Assembly (NCBI GenBank): GCA_963555705.1
Contig: OY743190.1
Span: forward strand, 12,437,501-12,501,500
Reading direction: 5' to 3'
Source of the DNA: Ligustrum vulgare
Lineage: Eukaryota > Streptophyta > Magnoliopsida > Lamiales > Oleaceae
Length of the DNA stretch: 64,000 nt
The notes below the pieces were generated by a model. That model saw nothing but the letters and a program-made list of their open reading frames with translations. It had not been told where the DNA came from and made no database searches. Positions 53,782 to 64,000 of this stretch are shown piece by piece. Made by a program: the position numbers and the translations under genes. Each line of letters opens with the position of its first letter. Position 1 is the stretch's first letter.

Positions 53782-56700
53782 ATGAAGATCATTAGTTGGA
53801 ATGTTAGAGGATTGGGTGGTAAGAATAAAAGAAAATTGATAAAGGAGATGTTATGTAAGGAAAGGCCGGATGTCGTAACAATACAAGAAACAAAGAGGTC
53901 AGGTTTTGATAATAAGTTTATAGGAAGTGTTTGGGGCTCTAGATTTAAGGAGTGGGTTTTTCTTCCGTCTGTAGGTAAATCTGGGGGTATTTTAACCATG
54001 TGGGACTCAAGATTCTTGAGGGGGAAAGAAGTAGTTTTAGGAAATTTTTCGCAGTAGAATCAGTTGGGGGAGGAGAATGTTGGTGGTTCTCTGGGATATA
54101 TGGACCTTGTAATCCAAAAGAAAGATCTGGGTTTTGGGAAGAGCTGGCGGGTTTATATGGTTTGTGTGGAGATAGATGGTACATTGGTGGTGATTTTAAT
54201 GTTGTACGTTACCCGTCAGAAAAATTGAATGGTTCAAATTACACTAGAAGTATGAGGAACTTTGACTGTTTTATAAGAGAGGCAGGGTTGAAGGATTCAA
54301 TGCTCTCAAACTCAGAATTTACATGGACAAATATGAGAGAGATTGGCGTGTTCAAGATTGGATAGATTCCTCTTTACGGAAGGATGGGAAGGTATGTTTG
54401 AGATAACTAGACAGGAAGCCCTTGTTCGAGTCACCTCAGACCATTGCCCAATTGTGCTCGACACTAGTAGATTCAAATGGGGTCCTACCCCTTTTCGCTT
54501 TGAAAATATGTGGCTTAGGCATAGGGATTTCAAAAAGTGGAAGGAGTGGTGGGAAGCGTGTGATCATGAAGGATGGGGGGCTTTATGTTTATGGGAAAAT
54601 TGAAAACTATTAAGGATCATTTGAAAAGGTGGAATAAAGAAAAGTTTGGTGATGTGAGGATGGAGATGATAGCAACAAGGAACAAAATAGAGGACATTGA
54701 CAAAAAGGAAGGGATCAAGGCATAAGTATCGAGGAAAGAAATGAAAGAAGGAATCTAAAAAGAAATTTTCAGGAACTAATCATTAGAGAAGAAACATCAT
54801 GGAATCAAAAAACAAAGATCAAAGGAGTAAAGGAATGTGATCATAACACTAAGATGTTTCACAGGATTGTGAGTGGTAGGAAGACAAATAATTTGATCAA
54901 CAAAGTAGAGAACATGAATGGAGTGATCTTGCATACTGAGGAGGAAATTGAGAAGGAGATTATTGATTTCTTTGAAAATCTTTTTAAAAGAAATGGAGTG
55001 GTTAACTTTGGCTTTGAAGGAATTGAATGGGCAAGCATTGATTATTACAAGTCAAAGTTGGAGGAACCATTCACAGAACAAGAGGTGAGAAAAGCTCTAT
55101 TTGATTGCGATGGAGATAAAGCGCCGGGTTCAGATGGTTTTTCTATGGCGGCGCTACAAGAGAATTGGGATGTTATCAAAGAGGATTTGATGAATGTGTT
55201 CTCGGAATTTTATGACGATGGAATTATTAATGCAAGGGTGAATGAGACTATCATATGCCTAATTCCCAAAAAATTGAGTTCGGTTGCCATCAAGGATTTT
55301 CGGCCGATAAGTTTGGTGACTTCTCTATATAAGATAGTGGCAAAAGTGCTATCACTGAGACTAAAGGAAATTGTGCCACAAACGATTGATGGAGCTCAAT
55401 GCGCGTTTGTTAAAGGACGACAAATTTTATATTTGGTGTTAATTGCAAATGAAACTGTAGAGGAATATAGGATGAAAAAGAAAGGAGTGGTGTTCAAGAT
55501 TGATTTTGAAAAGGCGTATGATCATGTTAGTTGGGAATTTTTAGATTTCGTACTTGAAAAGGGGTTCGGAGAAAGATGGAGAAAGTGGATTTGGGGCTGT
55601 TTGTCGTCGGAAAATTTCTCGGTGATGATTAGTGGTAAACCAAGGGGAAAATTTGGTGCGTCTAGAGGATTAAGATAGGGAGATCCATTATCACCGTTTC
55701 TATTCATCTTAGTAGGAGATGTGTTGAGCAGACTAGTAAACAAGGCGTGCAAAATGGAGAAACTGGATGGCTTCAAGATTGGGAAAGACAATGTAAGGGT
55801 GTCTCATCTCCAGTTTGTAGATGATAGTATATTTTTCTTGGAAAATAAGGAAGATAGCTTCGAAATTCTCATGGGCATTCTGAAGATTTTCTCAAAATCA
55901 TCAGGGCTAAAGATAAACATGGCAAAAAGTACGGTAGTAGGTATTAACATAACGGAGGAACAAATTGAAGACATTGCCAACAAGTTGGGTTGTGTTAAAA
56001 GAGTTTGGCCATTATGTTACCTGGGCCTACCAATGGGAGGTAATCCAAGGGCTTTTTCGTTTTGGAACCTGGTGATGGAGAAAGTGGCAAGAAGATTAGA
56101 AGGATGGCACAAAAGTTGTTTATCAAGAGGTGGAAGGCTTGTGCTACTACAAGCGGTACTAGGCAGTATTTCCACATTTTATGTCAATATTCCACATGCA
56201 TTTGAAAGTTGTGAAGGTGATTGAAAAAATGATGAGGGACTTTTTGTGGGAAGGAAGAGGTGAGGGTTCTAAGGATCATTTAGTTAGCTGGGAGGTAGTT
56301 GTGAAACCAAAAATTTATGGGGGTTTGGGAATTGGTAACCTTCACCACAAAAACTTGGCCCTGTTAGGGAAGTGGCTATGGCGATTTTCTATTGAATCGG
56401 ATTCACTTTGGCATAACATTATATGTAGTCGGTATGGTCTCCATTCAAAGGGCTGGGATGCAAATATTGAAGTTAATTCCACTTTTCGAGCACCGTGGAG
56501 ATCTATTACAAGAGCTTGGAATATTTTTGTGCAAAATACCAAATTGGTGGTAGGTAAGGACGACAAGATCAGGTTTTGGATTGATAAGTGGTTTGGCCAT
56601 GAAACGCTCAAAGATTCCTTCCCCCCCTATTCCGATTATCCAAAAATAAAGAATCCTTCATTTCTGACGTTGTCTCGTTTCAACCTCTTTCCAACCCGAC

Positions 56701-57433
56701 TTGGTCCTTACAATTTTTCAGGAATTTTAATGATAGAGACCTTGAGGACTTTGTATCTCTCTTAAACCTTCTCGAGACCGCAAACCTAGACCCGGCTACT
56801 TTGGACAAACGAATTTGGATAGGTCACCCCTCGGGTATTTTTTCCTGCAAATCCTTTCTTAATGTAATCCTCAAACCCCCGTATGAATCTTGCTTCCCGC
56901 AAACGAATTTCATTTGGAAGGGTGTGGTGCCATCAAAAATCAAAGTTTTTGCTTGGTTGGTTTCTTTAGGCAAAGTAAACACGTGTGACTTGTTACAATT
57001 GAAAAGGCCTTATTGGTGCTTAGCACCATCATTTTGTATTATATGCAGAAAGGCGAACGAAAGTATTGATCACATCTTAATTCATTGTGAGTTTGTTAGA
57101 AAGATTTGGGATAAAATCTTGTGTATGTTTAGTGAAGCAGGAGTTTTCCCACGAAAGTGGGCTGATTTGATTCTTAATAAATGGCATTCTGGAGAGAAAG
57201 GAAAGCAGAGAAAGGAGTTATGGAAGCTGATTGTCATGGGAACAGCTTGGGCCATATGGATAGAGATGAATCAGAGAATTTTTGATAACATTGAACGATC
57301 CATAGAAGATTTATGGGATAGCATCATGTTTTTTACAGGATTATGGGCAAGGGCAGCAGGGAATCTAAGTGGTCTATATAGTTTCTTATTGTGTTTAAAT
57401 CCGACAAGCTATCTAGAAACCATACATCTTTAA
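53782..57433 (+). pseudogene. LINE ORF2: endonuclease, reverse transcriptase, zf-RVT
   Basis: ATG at 53782 begins an APE-type endonuclease (KIISWNVRGLGGKNKRK, VVTIQETKR, then IGGDFNVVRYPSEKL and VTSDHCPIVLD). Frameshifts occur near 54050 and 54350 and after 54600. The RT (54854-56224) has DGDKAPGSDGFSMAALQENW, FRPISLVTSLYKIVAKVLS, FKIDFEKAYDHVSWEFLDF, a TAG at 55676 in place of the Gln of RQGDPLSP, and VSHLQFVDDSIFF with the VDD core. Next is the zf-RVT domain (FIWKGVVPSKIKVFAWLVSL, CIICRKANESIDHILIHCEF). Clearly dead. Confidence 0.88.
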
Positions 57434-57571
57434 TAATTGTGAACTTTTTTGGTTTATAGCCATGAATTGGCTTTTTAGTTTTGTTGGTGTGGATATCTTA
57501 TCCACATGCTCTTGTAATTGTTCCTAATTCCATCATGAATAAAATTTTCGTTTCCTATAAAAAAAAAAAAA

Positions 57572-58115
57572 TTAAATTTGACCCCTCGGGTAGGACTAAT
57601 CTTCCCATCTATAATAATAACTAACCTTCTTCCATGGAATAATCTGGCCAAGTGGAGGAATCTTGCTCGAGTTCTTCAACAACTTTCCGTAATTTTTCGT
57701 TGGCCAACGCCTCTTTATCTTGTTCTCAAGTCCTGGCTGGTATTGATCTCAAGCTAATACCCTATAATTTTCATCAACCATCTCTGATACTCCGAAGTGA
57801 CTACCCTCTGTTCCAATTCAAATTTCAAGCTTCTTTGATCTGTCCGAATGATGAAACGATGGCCTAACAGATAATGCCGCCATTTTTGTATCGCGAAAGC
57901 AATAGCCGCTAATTCCTTTTCATAAACTGACTTCTCTTTACCCTTAAGGTTACGTGCATGACTGAAGAAAGCAATAGGCCGATGTTCTTGCATCAAAATT
58001 GCTCCTAATCCATAACCCGACGTATCCGTCTCTAGCACAAACGGTTTTGTGAAATTTGGCAGACCTAGAATTGGCAAGGTGCACCTCACAACCACCTTTT
58101 CAAACCATGCCTTTA
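57572..58115 (-). mobile_element. Ty3/gypsy chromovirus fragment: RNase H
   Basis: Minus strand at 58095-57754: LPNFTKPFVLETDTSGYGLG, AILMQEHRPIAFFSHARNLK, YEKELAAIAFAIQKWRHYLL, GHRFIIRTDQRSLKFELEQR. Leftward the frame breaks and ends in RLVLPRG-like sequence at the LINE tail. The element is cut off at its RT side near 58115. It is the other half of the fragment at 39496-40895. Confidence 0.85.
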
Positions 58116-58686
58116 TTAAATATCAGTAGTAAGTACATACTTTGCACGTCTTATGTATATGATGAATGATACACGTAATATTTTGAAGTATTAATATTGT
58201 TTTCGAAAGTAGTTAAGATAATTGATATTGTTAAAGGAAAAAAATTGAAATTGTTAATTGACTACAATTTTAATAAATAAATATTTTATTGGAATTTTCA
58301 TCGAATTCCTCAAAATATTATTAGACTATTGCGTTAAAATGTCATTTTAATAAAAATATCACGTCATATATCAAGAAGCAATCTGATATCATAAACTATT
58401 AGGCCCTCGTTTGATTTTCATTATTTGAATACTGTGATTTTCTCTCTCTTGTTTTCAACCATACATTTATAAATAAAATAATTTTACACAAAAATTAAAA
58501 AAAGATTCCCTGCTTTTTAAACGTACATTCTCCTAAAAATCACTATTCAAAACTACAAGAACTCTTTTTAAACAAAATCACACCCACCCTAGGTAAATCC
58601 AAAATTTAAATAATATTTATGATAAATCGCAGAAAATATGAAAAAGTCTTGCATAGGCAAACCGAAATAATTTAGGAGCATAATTA
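58116..58686. other. AT-rich unassigned stretch
   Basis: Between the chromovirus remnant and the tail of the second LINE. No coding frame, LTR ends or repeat recognised. Could be host intron or intergenic sequence. Confidence 0.5.
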
Positions 58687-58813
58687 TTTTTTTTTTTTGA
58701 TAGGAAACTGAATTTTATTGAACTCATCCAAAAATTACAATTGGAGTAGTGGACAAGATGTCCATCACATAAAGTATTAAATCTATGGTAAAATAGATGG
58801 ACTATCTACAAAT

Positions 58814-61800
58814 CTATGGGGTATTCATACCAGTAGTCCCCAAAGAACTCTTAGGATCTAAACAGAACAGGAAATTTTCTAAACCACTAAACAGAGCGGC
58901 TGCTCTAGCCCATAAACCCATGAAAAATATGATGTTCTCCCAAATGTCTTCCATCGTTCTTTCAATATTGCTAAAAATCCTTTTATTTCTTTCTAACCAT
59001 ATCGTCCACGCTCCTGCCAGTACAAAAATTCTCCAAATTTCCTTCTTTCTTTCCATGTTATCCCCGAAATTCCATTTGATAAGGATCCAATCCGCCCAAC
59101 GTCTAGGCATTGCACCACATACTCCAAACATATTCAGCAGTCTATCCCAAATTCCTTTTGCTAATTCACAATGTATCAATAAATGATCGATCGTTTCATT
59201 AGCCTTTTTACACATGATACAAAACGATGGGGAAATATACCAACTAGGTCTCTTCAATTGTAATAAATCCCAAGTGTTCACCTTCCCCAAAGACACCAAC
59301 CAAGCAAAAACTTTAACTTTTGTGGGAATTATTCCTTTCCAAATAAATTTGAATTGTGGGAAATTGGAATCGCTAGGGTATTGACAAAGAAGGTTCAGAA
59401 AGGATTTGCATGAAAAAGAACCCGATGGGTGACCAATCCAAATTCTTTTATCCAATGAGAATGGGTCAATAGTGATTTTTTCGAGCAAATTGGAAAGGGA
59501 AGTGAATTCTTCAATATCTCTGTCATTAAGATTTCTACGGAATCCAAGGTTCCAAGAGGGTGTTGAATTTGGTGTTAAGGATATTACATTGTTGATGGCG
59601 GAGTTTTTATTATTAGATAGCCGAAAGAGGCGAGGAAATAATGTTTGAAGGGTTTGGTCACCCAACCAATTATCTAACCAAAATCGGATTGTATCCCCTT
59701 TCCCAACCACTAGTTTGGTGTTTACCTGAAAACTATTCCAGACTCTTGTAATGGATTTCCATGGTGCCCGATAAGTAGAATTAATTTCCATGCCTGCATC
59801 TTGACCGTTTGAATGGAGACCATACCGACTAGTGATTATGGAATGCTAGAGTGACTTGGATTCTAAAGGGAACCGCCAAAGCCATTTACCAAGGAGTGCC
59901 AAATTCCTCAAATGAAGCTTGCCAATCCCTAGGCCTCCTTGTTCCTTTGATTTTGCGACAACTTCCCATTTGACTAGGTGGTCGCTATATCCCTCCCCTT
60001 TTCCTTCCCAAAAGAAATCCCTCATCATCTTCTCAATCATCTTTACCACCTTCAAAGACATTCTAAAAATTGACATGAAATATGTTGGAATACTCCCCAG
60101 AACCGACTGCAAAAGCACTAATCGCCCTCCTCTTGATAAGCAGCCTCTGTGCCACCCTTCCAATCTTCTTGCAATTTTCTCCACCACTGGGTTCCAAAAA
60201 GTATAAGTATTTGGATTTCCTCCTAATGGTAGTCCAAGATAATTCAATGGCCAACTACCTTTTTGACAACCCACTTTCTTCATGATGTCTTCAAGCCTTT
60301 GTTCTGTCAAGTTAATGCCTACTATCGTGCTTTTGGCTAGGTTGATTTTTAATCCCGCACTTCTTGAAAAAATCTCCAATATTCCTATGAGGTTTTCGAT
60401 GCTCTCATCTTTATTCTCCAAAAAGAAGATATTGTCATCTGCAAATTGTAAATGTGAGACCCTCACTTTATTATTACCAATCTTAAATCCTTCCAATACC
60501 TTCATATCACAAGCCTTATTCACCAATCTACTTAGGACATCCCCTACTAAAATGAAGAGAAAGGGTGATAGTGAGTCTCCTTGCCTTAATCCTCTAGATG
60601 CATCGAATTTCCCCCTTGGTTTGCCATTAATCATCACTGAGAAATGCACTGACGACAAACAGCCCTTTATCCATTCCCGCCATCTTTCACCAAAACCTTT
60701 CCTTTCTAACACAAAATCTAAAAATTCCCAACTAACATGATCATATGCCTTTTCAAAATCAATTTTAAACACCATCCCTTCTTTATTCTTTGCCCTATAT
60801 TCCTCAACAGTCTCATTTGCAATCAAAACCGGGTCCAGGATTTGCCTTCCTTTCACAAAAGCACACTGGCCTACATCTATTGTTTCTTCCATGACTTTCT
60901 TCAATCTCAAAGATAGGACCTTCGCTATTATCTTGTATAACGAGGTAACCAGACTTATCGGTCGAAAATCTTTGATGGAAATTGAATTCACTTTTTTTGG
61001 AATGAGGCTTATGAATGTTTCATTTACTCTAGCATTTACAATGCCGTTCACATAAAATTCATTGAACACCTTCATCAAGTCCTCCTTAATAACTTCCCAA
61101 CCCTCCTTTAGTGCTGCCATAGAAAAACCGTCTGGTCCTGGTGCTTTATCTCCATCACATTCAAAAAGGGCATTTTTAATTTCCTCTTCCTGGAAAGGTT
61201 CCTCCAGTTTCAATCTCATTTCCATGTTAATACTCGCCCATTCTAACCCGTCAATACCAATACTAGTTGTCTCCTCCTTACTGAACAACTCTCGAAAGTA
61301 ATCTATGATTTCCTTCTCAATTTCCTCTTCCCTGTGAAGGATTTTCCCGTCTCTGGTCTCAAGTTTATTGATCAAATTATTCATTTTCCTTCCGCTTGCA
61401 ATTCTATGAAATATTTTAGAGTTGTTATCCCATTCTTTGACTCCTTTGAGCCTTACTTTCTGATTCCACGAGATTTCTTCCCTTATAATCAAATCCTCCA
61501 ATTGTCTTCTTAGGTTTTTTCTCTCAACTCTCTCCTCTTCCCCGATATTCTATCTACCATCTTCCTTGTCAATCTCTTCAATCCTCTTCATGATTGCCTT
61601 TTTCTTCATTCTTATTTCACCGAATTCTTCTTGATTCCACTTTTTCAATTCTTCTTTCATCAATTTCAACTTCGTCATGAATCTGAATCCTGCCCAACCT
61701 TCAATTTTCCACTTATCCCACCATTCCTTCCATTTTCTACTAAAATTCTTATGCCTATATTTTCAAAGCGAAATGGACTAGGCCCCCACTTGAATCTGTT

Positions 61801-62496
61801 GGTGTCTATAGTAATGGGACAGTGATCTGAGGTTACCCTGACAAGAGCTTCTTGCCTGACTTCCTCAAACATATCTTCCCAGTATTTCGTAAATAGGAAT
61901 CTGTCTATTCTTGAGCAGGCCAGTCTATCTCTCATATTAGACCACGTGTATTCTGAATTTCGAAGTTGTAAATCTTGTAATCCCGTGTCCTTTATGAGTT
62001 GATTAAACTTCCTCATACTTTTGGTATATTTGTCGCAATCCAATTTCTCTGAAGGATATCTAACTACATTAAAATCACCCCCCACACACCAATTTCTTCC
62101 ACACAATCCATGTAATCCTGCTAGTTCCACCCAGAAGTCTTCCCTTTCTGTTGGCCTACATGGGCCATAAACACCTGAGAACCACCAACCTTCATTACCC
62201 CCGACCACCTCCAAGTAAACCGATACCGAGAAGTTTCCCAAGACTACTTCTTTCCCCCTAAGCACCCTAGAGTCCCAAATTACTAGAATCCCACTTGATT
62301 TTCCAATTGAAGGTAGAAATGCCCATTCCTTGAATCTACTACCCCAGATACTTTGAATTAGTTTCTTCTCTATATTTTCCTTTTTGGTTTCTTGCAATGT
62401 AACTAAATCAGGCTTTTCCTTGCTTAACAACTCCTTCACCACCTTTCTTTTGTCCCGGCCCCCCAGACCTCTAACATTCCAACTGATTATTTTCAT
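58814..62496 (-). pseudogene. LINE ORF2: endonuclease, reverse transcriptase, zf-RVT (few lesions)
   Basis: ATG at 62496; its first bases overlap the ORF1 stop (ATGA). Endonuclease 62496-61740 (KIISWNVRGLGGRDKRK, SGVYGPCRPTEREDFW, VGGDFNVVRYPSEKL, VTSDHCPITID) is intact up to FRFENI, where one frameshift occurs near 61765. RT frame 61501-59846 is open and has all motifs: CDGDKAPGPDGFSMAAL, FRPISLVTSLYKIIAKVLS, KIDFEKAYDHVSWEFLDFVL, LRQGDSLSPFLFILVGDVLS, HLQFADDNIFFLE with FADD. A TAG at 59846-59848 replaces a Trp codon; then the zf-RVT part 59791-58814 (FIWKGIIPTKVKVFAWLVSL, CIMCKKANETIDHLLIHCEL). Inactive by only a few changes. Confidence 0.88.
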
Positions 62497-63859
62497 TGAT
62501 AACCTTTTGCTACCCTTAGATTCCTCATCTTTGATCTCCTTTTCTCATAGTTGACATTGCAGTGGAGATTCTTTAGCTCTCTATCCCCTTTTTTCACACA
62601 TTTCCTTGATTTAACTAAGTCTCCTTCATTGTCCCTGAAGTTAGCTTTGTTTTTGTTCTCCAATGGTAATAGGGTAATATTCAACTTGTTGAGGATAGAT
62701 TTTAGCTTACCGTCATCTTCCACTTGTGACCCTTCCCCCTCTATAGTCAATTCTTCCTTATTTCTCTTCTCCTTATCCAACTTTGGTTTAGTTCCCCCAG
62801 AATCAGTTTCATCAATCTGTGTGTCCATAATTTTAGTCGGCTGGCCTTCCAATTCAAATGTAGTTGCAGACATGATTAATTTCCTCTTATCTAAGGTACC
62901 TGCAAAGCCATTACCCAAGTGCGAAAAATTTTCAAATAACACCAAATTAGGGTGAAAGGAATTACACATACCTGATTTTGGAGGGTGAAGAGAGGTTTTA
63001 ATAGAACTTGAGTACACTTGCAGATTGCTGGGACATTTTGTCGGAGAAAAATTGGGCTGACTAGAATTTGTTTCTTTGATCTCACTATTTAGATTGTCTG
63101 AGGTGGTCAAAATTTCTGTCAATTGGGTCTTTGGTTTCAGTTCCCCTTGGTCTTTATACAATTGACTCGCCTCCATTGGTTGTACAAACAAGTACTGAAG
63201 ATCTTCACAGATATTACCATTATCTCCTTCCTCATTATCTGTTTCATAAAGTTCCCCCTCACTTTGTTCTTGTTCCTCCACCTCATTAACGTGGGCCCCA
63301 TATTCTTGAAGCCAATCTTCATCATCTACGAGCTTCTGTTCTTCCATCTCCGAGTTATTATGAATGAACCTTTCGATGTCTTGCATTGAATCTTCTTCAT
63401 TTTCTTTGCAATCGATAGTCTGTTCTTCCTGCACTTCTTCTACCTCTCTATCTTCCAGATTACCAAGTAAGACTGCAGCAGTGTTTGAAGAATGGTCGCG
63501 ACCTGCTTCCAATTTCTGGTACCGATCATTTTCACTGTTAAAAATTGCTCCCGTAATGAAGATTTTGTTATTCTTCAAAACACCTGTTAATCCGAACCGA
63601 ATTATATCCCTGTCTGCTTGGAATTTGCTCGATTGTTGAGCCCATATGAAATTGGATTGCTATAGCCCACCGAACCTGTCTGGGCATTCTGATTAGAGAT
63701 CCCCGATCCCGCCATTTTGTGCCATGATGTGTTCGGTCCATTATACTTCTCGTTCTGGGCTTTAGAATGTTTCGTTATTAATTTGTTGTTGGGCCCAATC
63801 ATATTCTTCCTCTGATACACTTTGCCCATTAGATACTTAGCCCGATTTGGTATTATCAC
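62493..63859 (-). pseudogene. LINE ORF1, C-terminal part
   Basis: Frame 63578-62493 encodes an acidic, Q/E/S-rich region (QKLEAGRDHSSNTAAVLLGN, EVEEVQEEQTIDCKENEEDS) and ends RELKNLHCNVNYEKRRSKMR, like the ORF1 end of the first LINE. A frameshift near 63600 separates it from 63859-63602 (YLMGKVYQRKNMIGPNNKLI, matching FMGKVYHRRNKKQTNPV in the first LINE). ORF1 continues off the right edge. Confidence 0.75.
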
Positions 63860-64000
63860 TTTCGGTCCAGCCCTGTTTACTGAATTTCCAGACTGCTCGC
63901 AGTATAACTTTTGGGCCCGATGTAGATCTTCGTTCTTCGATAAACCAGCGGATGGATTTCCCGAGGCTAGGCTCGCTATGATTCTGTCAAAAATCGTATT

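Larger units (their letters stand above)
40896..57571 (+). mobile_element. L1-type LINE, 5' truncated, with LTR element nested inside
   Basis: ORF1 (40905-41568 and 51643-53774), ORF2 (53782-57433), a short 3' UTR ending TTTCCTAT and an A13 tail (57559-57571). The 5' end at about 40896 lies in the middle of ORF1, so it is a truncated copy; it split the chromovirus between RNase H and the integrase zinc finger. I find no clear target duplication, and about 20 codons of the chromovirus seem lost at the site. ORF2 has several frameshifts and stops. The 10-kb LTR element at 41569-51642 inserted later. Confidence 0.82.
58687..64000 (-). mobile_element. Second L1-type LINE, near-complete, running off the right edge
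   Basis: A T12 run at 58687-58698 is the poly(A) tail on the minus strand, preceded by the same TTTCCTATC end as the first LINE. ORF2 at 62496-58814, ORF1 from 62493 to beyond 63859. Same family as the LINE at 40896-57571, with much better preserved frames. The 5' end and target duplication are outside the window. Confidence 0.87.

Noticed and set aside
54312..54533. Minus-strand ORFs opposite the LINE endonuclease, RT and ORF1 regions
   Set aside because: Mirror frames of coding sequence with no domains or independent signals.
40896..57600. Target-site duplication for the first LINE
   Set aside because: No convincing repeat between the sequence after the A tail (TTAAATTTGACCCC) and that at the 5' junction; a small target deletion seems more likely.

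Overview
The window is eukaryotic nuclear DNA, almost certainly from a dicot plant. It holds one host gene with GT-AG introns, a strawberry notch / FORGETTER1 homologue. Nearly everything else is nested plant retrotransposons: Ty3/gypsy Tat, Athila-like and CRM-like elements and a chromovirus, a Ty1/copia element, and L1-type LINEs. I see no prokaryotic operons, rRNA, tRNA or CRISPR.

Positions 1-33721 are one nested stack that can be ordered from target-site duplications (TSDs). A copia element (minus strand, 5' LTR 33471-33721) is interrupted by a Tat-lineage gypsy element (minus strand, 5' LTR 31125-31778) that runs off the left edge. The Tat element carries three insertions: a solo LTR at 454-2739 (TSD CACTG), a solo LTR at 4735-6419 (TSD GAGTG), and a CRM-like element at 9804-28897 (TSD GGTTC) whose internal domains are shuffled. 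The CRM-like element is interrupted by a pol-less Athila-like element at 13914-25980 (TSD CATAT), which in turn is interrupted by a solo LTR at 18159-21073 (TSD TCATG).

Positions 33722-38718 hold the 5' part of the host gene: seven exons, plus strand, about 398 codons, ending just after the helicase DECH motif. The next exon is not found before position 64000, so the gene either has an intron above 25 kb or is broken.

Positions 38719-64000 are a second nest. A truncated chromovirus (minus strand; fragments 39.5-40.9 kb and 57.6-58.1 kb) was split by a LINE (plus strand, about 40.9-57.57 kb). That LINE was split by a 10-kb LTR element at 41569-51642. A second LINE of the same family lies on the minus strand from 58687 off the right edge.

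The most interesting object is the element at 41569-51642. Its two 3285-bp LTRs differ at only one site that I could find, so it inserted recently. It has a primer binding site and a polypurine tract but no gag or pol. It carries two intact, intronless antisense genes, each with its own TATA-like box. One encodes a full-length LONELY GUY (LOG) type cytokinin-activating enzyme. The other encodes a 183-residue basic zinc-finger protein that resembles the nucleic-acid-binding proteins of filamentous plant RNA viruses, some of which suppress RNA silencing. A retrotransposon carrying a hormone gene plus a virus-like gene is the main candidate for a new system here.
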